From Litorimonas sp. (lineage in GTDB: Bacteria > Pseudomonadota > Alphaproteobacteria > Caulobacterales > Maricaulaceae): a stretch of DNA of 64,000 nt. The notes below the pieces were generated by a model. That model saw only the letters and a list, made by a program, of their open reading frames with translations, ran no database searches and was not told the DNA's origin. Below are positions 44,729-53,263 of this stretch, one piece after another. Position 1 is the first letter of the stretch; every line of letters begins with the position of its first letter. Location: NCBI GenBank assembly GCA_029936425.1, contig JAPYSU010000013.1:7190-71189 (forward strand), in the 5' to 3' direction. The translations under genes and the position numbers were made by a program.

Positions 44729-45763
44729 ATGGCCTCTCTTCTCGATGTGCTTAGCGGACAAAGAACCGAGACACCGCCTATCTGGTTTATGCGGCAAGCC
44801 GGTCGGCATCTTCCGGAATATTTGGAAGTCAGATCGACCGCGAAAGATTTTATCGATTTTTGCTTTAGTCCTGAAAAAGCGGCCAAAGTCACGCTCCAGC
44901 CCGTCAATCGATACGATATGGACGCCGCTATCCTCTTTGCCGATATATTGCTGATTCCAATCGGTTTGGGCCGTGAGGTTCGTTTTATCAAAGGAACCGG
45001 TCCTGTTCTCGATCCTATCGATGTAGAAGGTATTAAGGCCCTGACCCTGGACGGCGCTGCAGATCGAGTTTCATCCGTCTATGAAACGGTCTCGCGTGTG
45101 AGAAAAGACTTGCCTAAGGAGAAGGCCCTTATCGGCTTTTGCGGCGGTCCCTGGACGGTGGCGACCTATATGATCGAAGGGAAGGGGAGTCCGAAAAAAG
45201 AGATTGCTAAACGATTTGCCTATGAAAATCCACGGGCCATGGCGGACCTGATGGAAGCGCTGGTTATTTCCAGTACGGATTATCTTATCGGACAGGCCAA
45301 AGCCGGGGCGGACGTGCTGAAAATTTTCGAGAGCTGGGCCGAAGGCCTGTCGCCGGAATTATTTGATCGTCTGGTTCTAAACCCGACCCGGGATATCATC
45401 ACCCGCATAAGAAAGGCCGGAATAGACAAACCCATAATCGGCTTTCCGCGCGGCGCCGGGCTGAACGCTATCCGCTACGCCCATGAGACAGGTATCACAG
45501 CCATTGCGGCGGGCACGCAAATGCCGCTTGATGATTTTAGATGCGCGATTCCCGAAAACATGCCGGTACAAGGCAATCTCGATCCTTTGGCCCTCAGAAT
45601 TGGCGGTGACGTCCTCCGCAAAGCTGTTGACCGGGTTCTCGAAGACGGCAAAAACGGCCCGCATATTTTTAATCTGGGGCACGGCGTGACTCCAGATGTG
45701 AAAATCGATAATGTTCAGGCTGTGGTCAACCATATCCGCGGCAAGGAAGCGCGTTATGTCTAG
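44729..45763 (+). CDS. hemE: Uroporphyrinogen decarboxylase
   Basis: 344 residues, normal length. PIWFMRQAGRHLPEYLEVR at the start and CGGPWTVATYMIEGKGS in the middle are signatures. It decarboxylates the four acetates of uroporphyrinogen III in heme synthesis. It lies directly right of the origin region, as in Caulobacter. It overlaps hemJ by 8 bp, and both act in the same pathway. Confidence 0.97.
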   Translation: MASLLDVLSGQRTETPPIWFMRQAGRHLPEYLEVRSTAKDFIDFCFSPEKAAKVTLQPVNRYDMDAAILFADILLIPIGLGREVRFIKGTGPVLDPIDVEGIKALTLDGAADRVSSVYETVSRVRKDLPKEKALIGFCGGPWTVATYMIEGKGSPKKEIAKRFAYENPRAMADLMEALVISSTDYLIGQAKAGADVLKIFESWAEGLSPELFDRLVLNPTRDIITRIRKAGIDKPIIGFPRGAGLNAIRYAHETGITAIAAGTQMPLDDFRCAIPENMPVQGNLDPLALRIGGDVLRKAVDRVLEDGKNGPHIFNLGHGVTPDVKIDNVQAVVNHIRGKEARYV

Positions 45764-46193
45764 TCTCTATCTCTGGCTGAAGGCCTTTCACCTTATCGCG
45801 GTGATTTTCTGGATGGCAGGACTGCTCTATCTACCGCGTCTTTTTGTCTACCATTCAGCGGCTAAGCCCGGAGGCGAATTGGAAGCCAAGATGGAGGAGG
45901 CTGAGGTGAAGCTTCTTCGCACCATCATGAATCCGGCTATGATTATTGCGCTTCTTCTTGGACTTGTTTTAATATTCACCAATATAGGGCTTTATGCAGG
46001 ATCGGGATGGCTACATCTGAAAGTGCTACTGGCCTTAGGGTTGATCGGCTATCATGGTTATCTCGCAAAAACCCGAAAAAGCTTTCTGGACGGCGGACGT
46101 CCGCGCTCGGAAAAATTCTTCCGACGCATCAATGAAATCCCGGCCATTATCGCCATCATTATTGTGGTCCTGGCCATTGTTGAGCCGTTTTAA
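45756..46193 (+). CDS. hemJ: Protoporphyrinogen oxidase HemJ
   Basis: 145 residues from the ATG at 45756, eight bases before the hemE stop. The first segment LWLKAFHLIAVIFWMAGLLYLPRLFVYH has the conserved His and Arg of HemJ. Four membrane helices are visible in all. HemJ oxidises protoporphyrinogen IX where HemG and HemY are absent. Overlap with hemE suggests one operon. Confidence 0.92.
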   Translation: MSSLYLWLKAFHLIAVIFWMAGLLYLPRLFVYHSAAKPGGELEAKMEEAEVKLLRTIMNPAMIIALLLGLVLIFTNIGLYAGSGWLHLKVLLALGLIGYHGYLAKTRKSFLDGGRPRSEKFFRRINEIPAIIAIIIVVLAIVEPF

Positions 46194-46221
46194 ACCGGAT
46201 AATTCCTGATAATAATTTAAA

Positions 46222-46249
46222 TTGACATTATAAAAACAACGTCTATTTC
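46222..46249 (+). promoter_or_regulatory. Promoter candidate upstream of rho
   Basis: A perfect TTGACA (46222-46227) with TATTTC 16 bases later, in the 143-bp gap before rho. The -10 is weak. A leader of roughly 80 bases would follow. Rho is often autoregulated through its leader, but nothing diagnostic was read here. Confidence 0.45.
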
Positions 46250-46336
46250 TAACTCAACGCCACTCGTGCGTATTCTTTTCGAACATATTCCGCTGAGACG
46301 GACCTGAAGAGACAACCCCCCATTAAAGAAACGACT

Positions 46337-47635
46337 ATGACAGAACCGCATAAAATAGAGCTGGAGGGAATGACCTCCATCAGTCTTGATGATCTCAAGA
46401 AATTCAAACCCCCGGAATTGATCAAATTTGCAGAAGAAGTCGGCGTTGAAAATGCCGCTTCCATGCGGAAACAGGATATCTTTTTCGCCATTCTGAAAGA
46501 CCTGGCCGAAGAAGACATCAAAATTAACGGTAGCGGTGTGCTGGAAGTTCTTCAGGATGGGTTTGGGTTCCTGCGCTCCCCTGAAGCCAATTATCTCGCC
46601 GGGCCGGACGATATTTATGTCAGCCCGAACCAGATCCGTAAAATGGGTCTTCGGACCGGAGACACGGTCTCAGGTGAAATCCGCAGCCCTCAGGACAATG
46701 AGCGTTATTTCGCTCTGACCCGTGTGACATCGATGAATTTCGGGCCGCCAGAGCAGGCGCGTAACAAGGTTCACTTTGACAATCTAACGCCGCTCTATCC
46801 GGATCAGAGATTCCAATTGGAAATCGAAGACCCAACCCTGAAAGACAATTCCGGCCGCGTGATTGATATTGTCTCTCCTATCGGGAAAGGACAGCGAGCT
46901 CTCATCGTGGCGCCGCCCCGGACGGGTAAAACGGTGCTCCTGCAGAATATTGCCCACTCGATCGAACGCAATCACCCCGAATGTTATGTTCTCGTCCTTC
47001 TGATTGACGAACGCCCTGAAGAAGTGACGGATATGCAGCGCTCGGTCAAAGGCGAAGTTGTCTCTTCAACTTTTGATGAACCGGCCACGCGCCACGTTCA
47101 AGTCGCAGAAATGGTCATTCAGAAAGCCAAACGCCTGACAGAACATGGTAAAGATGTTGTCATTCTTCTTGACTCCATTACCCGTCTTGGCCGCGCCTAT
47201 AACACGGTCGTGCCAAGTTCAGGCAAGGTTCTGACCGGCGGTGTCGACGCAAATGCGCTACAACGCCCAAAGCGTTTCTTTGGCGCGGCGCGGAATATCG
47301 AAGAAGGCGGGTCTCTGACCATTATTGCCACCGCCCTTATCGATACGGGCTCCCGAATGGACGAAGTTATCTTTGAGGAATTCAAAGGCACAGGTAACTC
47401 GGAAATCGTGCTTGACCGTAAAGTCGCGGATAAGCGCATCTTCCCGGCGATTGATGTCACCAAATCCGGCACGCGTAAGGAAGAGCTCCTTATCGGCCCG
47501 GCGGAATTGCAAAAGACGTATGTCTTGCGGCGCATCTTGAATCCAATGGGGACGATGGACGCGATTGAGTTCCTTCTGTCCAAACTCAAGGACAGCAAAA
47601 CCAATTCAGACTTCTTTGAGAGTATGAATACTTAA
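46337..47635 (+). CDS. rho: Transcription termination factor Rho
   Basis: 432 residues. Cold-shock RNA-binding domain: SGVLEVLQDGFGFLRSPEANY ... DDIYVSPNQIRKMGLRTGD. Walker A is APPRTGKTVLLQNIA, and VLLIDERPEEVTDMQRSV and TLTGGVDANALQ-like segments (VLTGGVDANALQRPKRFFG) complete the helicase core. It ends transcripts by ATP-driven RNA translocation. Rho, mnmE, mnmG and hemE all lie close to the origin in Caulobacter-like genomes. Confidence 0.98.
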   Translation: MTEPHKIELEGMTSISLDDLKKFKPPELIKFAEEVGVENAASMRKQDIFFAILKDLAEEDIKINGSGVLEVLQDGFGFLRSPEANYLAGPDDIYVSPNQIRKMGLRTGDTVSGEIRSPQDNERYFALTRVTSMNFGPPEQARNKVHFDNLTPLYPDQRFQLEIEDPTLKDNSGRVIDIVSPIGKGQRALIVAPPRTGKTVLLQNIAHSIERNHPECYVLVLLIDERPEEVTDMQRSVKGEVVSSTFDEPATRHVQVAEMVIQKAKRLTEHGKDVVILLDSITRLGRAYNTVVPSSGKVLTGGVDANALQRPKRFFGAARNIEEGGSLTIIATALIDTGSRMDEVIFEEFKGTGNSEIVLDRKVADKRIFPAIDVTKSGTRKEELLIGPAELQKTYVLRRILNPMGTMDAIEFLLSKLKDSKTNSDFFESMNT

Positions 47636-48105
47636 TTGAATTCGGGCGGTTTGGGGCGCGTTAAAAGCGCAAAGACCAGACCGCCTAGTATTCCGGCGAG
47701 AATTTGCAGAATAAAGCCGGTTCCGTCTCTAGCGCCGGCAACAATTTGAGTTCCAAAAAAGACGTTCTTCATCGCCCAGAGCATGACGGACATGGAGACA
47801 GCCGCCGCGACGCCGAAAACGATTAAGCGATAGATATTCTGGCTCCGTAATTTCGTTATCCACAAGAGAGCTGACCCGGCCAAAAAGGCAATAAAAAAGC
47901 CTATAGCGACGAAAATGAAATATAACGTTCCAAAATGTAAGGCGTCATAAAACACCATTGAAAGGGTCTGACCAGAACCCGAATTGCCGCCGATATTGTT
48001 TAAAAGGGCAATGACCCTCAAACTTGAAAAAACAGATCCCAAAAAGGCCGTGAGGATTGCGGCAACCAACCAGGCGAGAATCCATTTTGTAATTGCTCTA
48101 AGCAT
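47632..48105 (-). CDS. Unknown small integral membrane protein
   Basis: 157 residues from the ATG at 48105 (a TTG at 48126 would add seven). Four hydrophobic segments are readable, at about 8-28, 56-82, 92-112 and 128-146. No family was recognised. It is tail-to-tail with rho with a 4-bp overlap, and divergent from the PQQ-type dehydrogenase. Charged residues are few, as in small transporter or stress membrane proteins. Confidence 0.6.
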   Translation of the reverse strand: MLRAITKWILAWLVAAILTAFLGSVFSSLRVIALLNNIGGNSGSGQTLSMVFYDALHFGTLYFIFVAIGFFIAFLAGSALLWITKLRSQNIYRLIVFGVAAAVSMSVMLWAMKNVFFGTQIVAGARDGTGFILQILAGILGGLVFALLTRPKPPEFN

Positions 48106-48143
48106 GGCTACAGTCGTGCTGAACAAAAGTCAGGTCGTCAAGT

Positions 48144-49274
48144 ATGAAACATCAAGTCTTGTTAGTCTCTTTTCTGCTCTCTGCGGGCTTATCTGCTTGT
48201 ATGGAGCCTCAACCTGCGCCGGATCTGACGGAAATACCGTCTTCCGAATTTGCGCTTGAAACTCTGGCAGAGGGGCTAAGGTCACCTTGGGCAGTCGCTG
48301 AACTCGCTGGAAATGAATATTTGATTACGGAAAAACCCGGAAACCTTATTCGTTTTGCGCAAGGCCAGCGAAGTGAAATCCAAGGACTACCGGAGGATAT
48401 TCTTGCCGAAGGTCAGGGCGGTCTTTTGGATATAAAGCTTGCGCCTGACTTTGCAGAGACAAGAGAAGTCTACCTCTCCTATGCTTACGGAACAACGGAG
48501 GCGAACGGCACCGCGTTGTTGCGGGCCAGTTTGGACGGTAACGAGCTCAAAGACGCGACCCCTATTTTCCGGACCAGCCCGCCGAAAAGCGGTTCTCAGC
48601 ATTTTGGGTCAAGAATTGCGTTTTTACCGGATGAGACGCTTATCCTAACCTTCGGGGATGGATTTGCCTTTCGCGAGGACGCTCAAAAACCGGGAACACA
48701 TCTGGGTAAAATTGTTCGGCTGACGCGTGACGGCGGCGTGCCGCAGGACAACCCCTTTTTGGGGCAGGACGGGTATAAACCTCAAATTTATTCCATAGGT
48801 CACAGAAATGTTCAGGGCCTGGCCTATGACGCTGAGACCGATACGCTTTGGGAGCATGAACACGGCCCGCGCGGTGGGGATGAATTAAACATTATTTCAG
48901 GAGGCGAAAATCACGGCTGGCCTCTTGTGACCAAGGGCGTCGATTATAACGGCGCGCGGATTTCACCTTTTGAGGAAAAAGACGGATTTGTTGACCCTAT
49001 TCATTCCTGGGTGCCGTCCATTGCGCCGAGCGGATTGGTTATTTACCGCGGAGATATGTTCGCAGATTGGAATGGCGATGCCTTGATCGGCGGGCTGGCG
49101 TCCCGCGATTTACGGCGCGTCGATCTTGAAAATGGAAAATCGGTCGGAGAGATCGACCTCTTAAGTGATCTGGATATGCGGATACGGGACGTCAGTGTGG
49201 CCGCAGACGGCGCTGTTCTTGTTTTGACCGATGATCCCGAAAACGGACAGCTTATCCGTCTCAGTCCCAAATAA
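48144..49274 (+). CDS. PQQ-dependent aldose sugar dehydrogenase-like lipoprotein
   Basis: 376 residues with lipobox LSAC (Cys19). A six-bladed propeller of the soluble glucose/sorbosone dehydrogenase type (YliI/Asd): GLRSPWAVAELAGNEYLITEKPG, then GHRNVQGLAYDAETDTLWEHEHGPRGGDELN with the catalytic His region and GGENHGWPLVTKGVDY. PQQ made by the cell or taken from outside would be needed; no pqq genes are in the window. A hairpin follows the stop. Confidence 0.88.
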   Translation: MKHQVLLVSFLLSAGLSACMEPQPAPDLTEIPSSEFALETLAEGLRSPWAVAELAGNEYLITEKPGNLIRFAQGQRSEIQGLPEDILAEGQGGLLDIKLAPDFAETREVYLSYAYGTTEANGTALLRASLDGNELKDATPIFRTSPPKSGSQHFGSRIAFLPDETLILTFGDGFAFREDAQKPGTHLGKIVRLTRDGGVPQDNPFLGQDGYKPQIYSIGHRNVQGLAYDAETDTLWEHEHGPRGGDELNIISGGENHGWPLVTKGVDYNGARISPFEEKDGFVDPIHSWVPSIAPSGLVIYRGDMFADWNGDALIGGLASRDLRRVDLENGKSVGEIDLLSDLDMRIRDVSVAADGAVLVLTDDPENGQLIRLSPK

Positions 49275-49276
49275 AA

Positions 49277-49298
49277 AACCCGCCTCTGAGGGCGGGTT
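49277..49298. terminator. Bidirectional terminator between the dehydrogenase and secB
   Basis: AACCCGCC and GGCGGGTT make a GC-rich 8-bp stem with a TCTGAG loop. A run of A on its left gives a T run on the minus strand, so it best ends secB; it also lies directly after the dehydrogenase stop codon. Confidence 0.75.
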
Positions 49299-49318
49299 AA
49301 AAGAGCTGCTGTAAAGCT

Positions 49319-49897
49319 TTAGTTTTTGGGCTGATCCGCGGCGCGGCGCATCATTTCCTCACGGAACATGGCAGCAAAATCCGGCGGCTCAAGCATGATA
49401 GGCGGGAAGCCGCCGTTCTGTGTCATCTCGGCCATAATCTGACGCGCAAACGGGAAAAGAAGGCGCGGACATTCGATCAGGATCATCGGCTGAATCTGTT
49501 CAACATTGATGCCCTGGAACGCAAACAAGCCGGCATATTCAAGCTCGGCAATGAAGGCGACATTTTCGCCGCGGCGTGCTTCGGCGCGAAGCATCAGAGT
49601 CACTTCGACATTATCGTCATCCATCATCTGACGACCGATTTCGATATTAATGTTAATCGCCGGAGCTTCCAGTCCGGAGCGAAGGCTTTCCGGGGCGTGT
49701 GGATTTTCGAAACTTTGGTCTTTGGTATATTGCGCAAGGATGCTCAGCATCGGGCCAGAGGCGGCCTCCCCATTTGCCTGAGGTTCTTTGCCTTGAGCTG
49801 GAGCAGCTTGGTCAGCTTCCGGAGTTGCGGCAGGAGAAGATTCGCCTTCAATAGACAAGCTATCTTCTTCCTTGGATTTCTTGGGTTTTTTAGCCAT
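49319..49897 (-). CDS. secB: Protein-export chaperone SecB
   Basis: 192 residues, longer than E. coli SecB (155) because of an acidic, Ala/Glu-rich N-terminal extension of about 45 residues. The core has ININIEIGRQMMDDDNVEVTLMLRAEA, YAGLFAFQGI, CPRLLFPFARQIMAEMTQNGGFPPIMLEPPDFAAMF. It holds precursors unfolded for SecA. CAGGGAATTTAT precedes the start. The neighbouring Tim44-like gene is divergent. Confidence 0.96.
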   Translation of the reverse strand: MAKKPKKSKEEDSLSIEGESSPAATPEADQAAPAQGKEPQANGEAASGPMLSILAQYTKDQSFENPHAPESLRSGLEAPAININIEIGRQMMDDDNVEVTLMLRAEARRGENVAFIAELEYAGLFAFQGINVEQIQPMILIECPRLLFPFARQIMAEMTQNGGFPPIMLEPPDFAAMFREEMMRRAADQPKN

Positions 49898-50069
49898 ATA
49901 AATTCCCTGACGGGCTCCCTTTGGCGGGTTATCGAAATGGCCCGCCTGCTATCATGGCGCGCCAAAAGCCGCAATTCCTTATTGCGACGACTGTTCAGAG
50001 ACCCTATCTGGTAAAGGACGCGCTCTGTTTCAACAGGGCCATTTAAATTTAGCCACAAAAGACGCTCTT

Positions 50070-50741
50070 ATGTATGAAGTCATTCTTTACGCCGCCATCG
50101 CGACAGTCGTTTGTGTTATGTTTTACAGCGTTTTGGGCAAAACCGTTGGCAAGGGTCCGGAGGACGCCATTAATCCGCGCTCTATGATGGAAGATGAAAA
50201 ATCTGCTTCTGTTATTGAGCCCTTATCAAAAGATTTGGAAAAGAAGGGCATTGGCGCGATTTCCGCGCGTGATCCCGAATTCTCTCCCAGTCACTTCATT
50301 GATGGGGCCAAACAGGCTTATTCCATGATTTTGGAGGCTTTCGCGGCGGGCGATCACGATACACTGGGCAATCTCCTGACCAAGGACACGTTGGCCGTTT
50401 ATAATGAGGCTATCAAAGAGCGCGAAAAATCCGGCTATACTCAGGTCACGGATTTGGGCCGGCTGAAGGACACATCTATCGAATCTGCCGAGCTGGACGG
50501 CGCGATCGCTAGAATTTCGGTTTTATATGAATCAGATTTGACATCCGCGCTTCTGGATGAGGAGGGCAATGTCGTTCAGGGTGACCCGGACGTTCTTTCC
50601 TCCATCGCCGAAATCTGGACGTTTGAAAGAAATCTTAAACAGTCCGACCCAACATGGCGTCTTGCAGACGTGGCTCCCTCCGAAGGGGATGAGCTCGAAG
50701 CTGACCCGTCTCCGGATACGAAACCTTCTGACGACGATTAG
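50070..50741 (+). CDS. Tim44/TimA-like membrane protein
   Basis: 223 residues. One N-terminal membrane segment (about 3-22) then a soluble region with a Tim44-like pattern: FIDGAKQAYSMILEAFAAGDHDTLGNLLTKDTLAVYNEAIKERE, ending in an Asp/Pro-rich tail. In mitochondria Tim44 tethers Hsp70 at the import channel; the bacterial role is unclear. The secB | tim44-like | mltA | smr order is typical for alphaproteobacteria, and mltA follows after 4 bp. Confidence 0.85.
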   Translation: MYEVILYAAIATVVCVMFYSVLGKTVGKGPEDAINPRSMMEDEKSASVIEPLSKDLEKKGIGAISARDPEFSPSHFIDGAKQAYSMILEAFAAGDHDTLGNLLTKDTLAVYNEAIKEREKSGYTQVTDLGRLKDTSIESAELDGAIARISVLYESDLTSALLDEEGNVVQGDPDVLSSIAEIWTFERNLKQSDPTWRLADVAPSEGDELEADPSPDTKPSDDD

Positions 50742-50745
50742 ACCT

Positions 50746-52017
50746 ATGCGATATTTCTCATTCGGGGCTCTATATTCAGTTTTGTTTTTGGCGGTTGGGC
50801 TCACGGGCTGCGCAACAAGCGGAATAGAGGATAATAATCCCTGGTCTGAAACGCCCTATATGGAAGATGAGGCGTTGGGGCCGTCTCTGGAGGCCCGGCC
50901 TTTAACCTATCCACCCGAGGCTCCGGATATTCCGGCGCCGAGATCGCCGCAAGCTGACCCCCCTGAAGATGTCATCGTCAATACACCGCTCTGGTATGAT
51001 AATTTACCCGGATGGGCAGACGCGGATACGCGCCCGGCGCTGGCGTCCTTTCGCCGCTCCTGCCAAAGCTGGGTCAAGGCAGACCCGGACGCCTTTTTAA
51101 ATAAAAACCTTTTGGATTACGGGACGTATCGTGACTGGCTTCCGGCTTGCGCCAAAGTCAAACTGATCGGGCCGTCCGAGAAAGCCGCGCGGGATTTTTT
51201 CGAAGCCGAATTTGCGCCCCTCTCCATAAAAACCCTGACAGAGGAAACAGGGACGCTCACCGGATATTATGAGCCCGAAATCGATGTGAGGCTACGTCCA
51301 GATGAAACCTACCGCGAACCAATATTGGCCAAACCGACCAACCCGTCTGTCATGAGACAGCCGCGCTCTGAAATTAACGCAAATTCTTCACGGGTGATTG
51401 CCTATGGGCGGCCCATTGATGTTTTCTTTATGCAAATTCAGGGCTCGGGCCGCTTGAGATATCCTGATGGGCGCAGCCTTCGCGCCGCCTATGCGGGCAA
51501 TAATGGTAAACCTTACACCTCTATTGGACGCGTCCTGGTAGAACGGGGAGAAATGAAACTCTCTCAGGCGTCCAAGCAGTCAATTGAAGCGTGGATGGAA
51601 AGAAATGGGCCCAAAAAAACGCGGGCTCTGATGAACGAAAACCCTCGCTATATCTTCTTTGCGGAACAATCTGTCGCCATTGACGCCTTTGGTATTGAAG
51701 AAGGCCCCCGCGGCGCGATGGAAGTGCCCCTGACGGAAATGGGCTCAATCGCCGTGGATCCGCGCTATCACCCTTATGGAACCCTGATGTGGCTGGAGAC
51801 GAAACTTCCCCAGCAAGGCGGCGATTATAAGGGTCAGGAAACGGGACTATTGGTCTCTGCGCAGGATACGGGCAAAGCCATTCGAGGCGCTCTGAGGGGG
51901 GACCTGTTTTTCGGAGCTGGAGATGACGCCGGGAAACGGGCGGGCGTGATGAAACATGAGGTCCGCTGGAAGATTTTAGTCCCCAAATCCATCGCCCGGT
52001 CTCAACCCGTCAGCTAA
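50746..52017 (+). CDS. mltA: Membrane-bound lytic murein transglycosylase A
   Basis: 423 residues from the ATG at 50746. Lipobox LTGC near residue 22 anchors it in the outer membrane. GYYEPEIDVRL, MQIQGSGRLRYPDGR and the C-terminal 3D domain AQDTGKAIRGALRGDLFFGAGDDAG (catalytic Asp) are diagnostic. It cleaves the glycan strand with 1,6-anhydro products. It begins 4 bp after the Tim44-like gene and is 14 bp before the Smr gene. Confidence 0.95.
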   Translation: MRYFSFGALYSVLFLAVGLTGCATSGIEDNNPWSETPYMEDEALGPSLEARPLTYPPEAPDIPAPRSPQADPPEDVIVNTPLWYDNLPGWADADTRPALASFRRSCQSWVKADPDAFLNKNLLDYGTYRDWLPACAKVKLIGPSEKAARDFFEAEFAPLSIKTLTEETGTLTGYYEPEIDVRLRPDETYREPILAKPTNPSVMRQPRSEINANSSRVIAYGRPIDVFFMQIQGSGRLRYPDGRSLRAAYAGNNGKPYTSIGRVLVERGEMKLSQASKQSIEAWMERNGPKKTRALMNENPRYIFFAEQSVAIDAFGIEEGPRGAMEVPLTEMGSIAVDPRYHPYGTLMWLETKLPQQGGDYKGQETGLLVSAQDTGKAIRGALRGDLFFGAGDDAGKRAGVMKHEVRWKILVPKSIARSQPVS

Positions 52018-52031
52018 TAGGTTTTGAGGAC

Positions 52032-52541
52032 ATGAAAAAGAAACCGGACAGACCGCTAAAGGACGAAGAGCGAGATGTCTGGGGCCGCGTGGCCCGTACG
52101 GTGTCGCCGCGCCGCTATCCCAAAGGCAAGGGCAGCGCTAAACCTCTGCCGAGCCGGGAAGACTTCGCCAACATGCTCCGCATCGCGCCAAGCGTGTCAA
52201 TTGACACGCAATCCACCCCGGGACGGCTGGAGCGCAATAATGATAAAAAGACGCGGCGCGGGCGCGTCGAGATAGATGCCAAAATCGATCTTCATGACAT
52301 GACGCAAAGCGAGGCGCGGCCCGCTCTGTCGAGAGCCATTATGAGGGCCGTCAAACATAATAAAAAATGCCTTCTCGTCGTGACCGGCAAGGGCGTAAGA
52401 CTCAACGGCGTGTTACGTCAGAATTTTCCTAATTGGATCAAGGATCCGACCTTGCGTCCGCACATCGCAACCTATGCCCAGGCCCATATTCGACATGGCG
52501 GAGCCGGGGCCTGGTATGTGTTTCTAAAACAGTCTGAGTGA
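52032..52541 (+). CDS. Smr-domain protein (possible nuclease)
   Basis: 169 residues. The Smr domain (about 85-165) has LHDMTQSEARPALSRAIMRA, then LLVVTGKGV and the closing AHIRHGGAGAWYVFLK. The usual LDLHG motif reads IDLHDMT here. Small Smr proteins act in DNA cutting or mRNA quality control (SmrB). It follows mltA after 14 bp in one likely operon. The role is inferred. Confidence 0.85.
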   Translation: MKKKPDRPLKDEERDVWGRVARTVSPRRYPKGKGSAKPLPSREDFANMLRIAPSVSIDTQSTPGRLERNNDKKTRRGRVEIDAKIDLHDMTQSEARPALSRAIMRAVKHNKKCLLVVTGKGVRLNGVLRQNFPNWIKDPTLRPHIATYAQAHIRHGGAGAWYVFLKQSE

Positions 52542-52650
52542 TCCTTACCTGTCCAAAACATTAACTCATGAGGGAATAGGCAACCCGAAGGCTTACAAGG
52601 CGTAGTATTTTCAGGAAACGGACACTTTACCCCCGTCCCTGGAGATAAAC

Positions 52651-53229
52651 ATGACTTTTAGAACGACTTTGACACTCAGCGCATCGATTTTGGCCTCTCT
52701 TACGGTATTTCCGAATATGGCTGCTGCGCAAGACAACCCTGAAATCAATGCGGCGACCCAATTAGAGAACACATCATATCACCCCATAAGCGAGCTCTCT
52801 ATCGGAACTGCGATTGAAAGTTCCGTCATGGCGGGTGAACATGATGAGGCGTTGAGGCGCGAGTTTGATGAAGGCGTTATGCAGGCCTTCCGCGCTGCCT
52901 ATGCTATAAATGTTATGAACCCGCTCTGGACAGAAAGGTCTGCCAAGGAGCTCATCTTGACGGTTTCGGAAATGGAGCGCCAAGGTCTCGTCGGCTCTGA
53001 GATGTCACGTAAAGTAGAGCAGGCTTTTAAAAACCGGTTTGATGGCGCCACGGCGGAAAAACGGGCTCAGGGCGATATGGCTTTATCCATGTCCTATATT
53101 CATTTGGAAAATTTACGGAATCCTCCGGGGTCACAAGCGCCAAGACTGGCAGAGCTGGACACGAATTTATTCTCTGCAGGACAGTCCGGCATAGAAGAAA
53201 CCGAAGCGGGCTATTCCATGAATTTCTAG
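52651..53229 (+). CDS. Exported protein resembling the L,D-transpeptidase (YcbB) scaffold domain alone
   Basis: 192 residues with a signal peptide ending AAAQ (about residue 27) and a GGAGATAAAC ribosome site. The middle (about 80-150: RAAYAINVMNPLWTERSAKE ... FKNRFDGATAEKRAQGDMALSMSYIHL) can be aligned by eye with residues about 112-190 of the YcbB-like L,D-transpeptidase at 58621. Shared features are AYA, PLW, the helix register, and the RF-then-RA pattern. It lacks both the peptidoglycan-binding and catalytic YkuD domains. It might assist or compete with the transpeptidase; no function is known. Confidence 0.6.
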   Translation: MTFRTTLTLSASILASLTVFPNMAAAQDNPEINAATQLENTSYHPISELSIGTAIESSVMAGEHDEALRREFDEGVMQAFRAAYAINVMNPLWTERSAKELILTVSEMERQGLVGSEMSRKVEQAFKNRFDGATAEKRAQGDMALSMSYIHLENLRNPPGSQAPRLAELDTNLFSAGQSGIEETEAGYSMNF

Positions 53230-53263
53230 GATTTGCCCAATTGCGGGAAAGTCAGTTTCCTGC

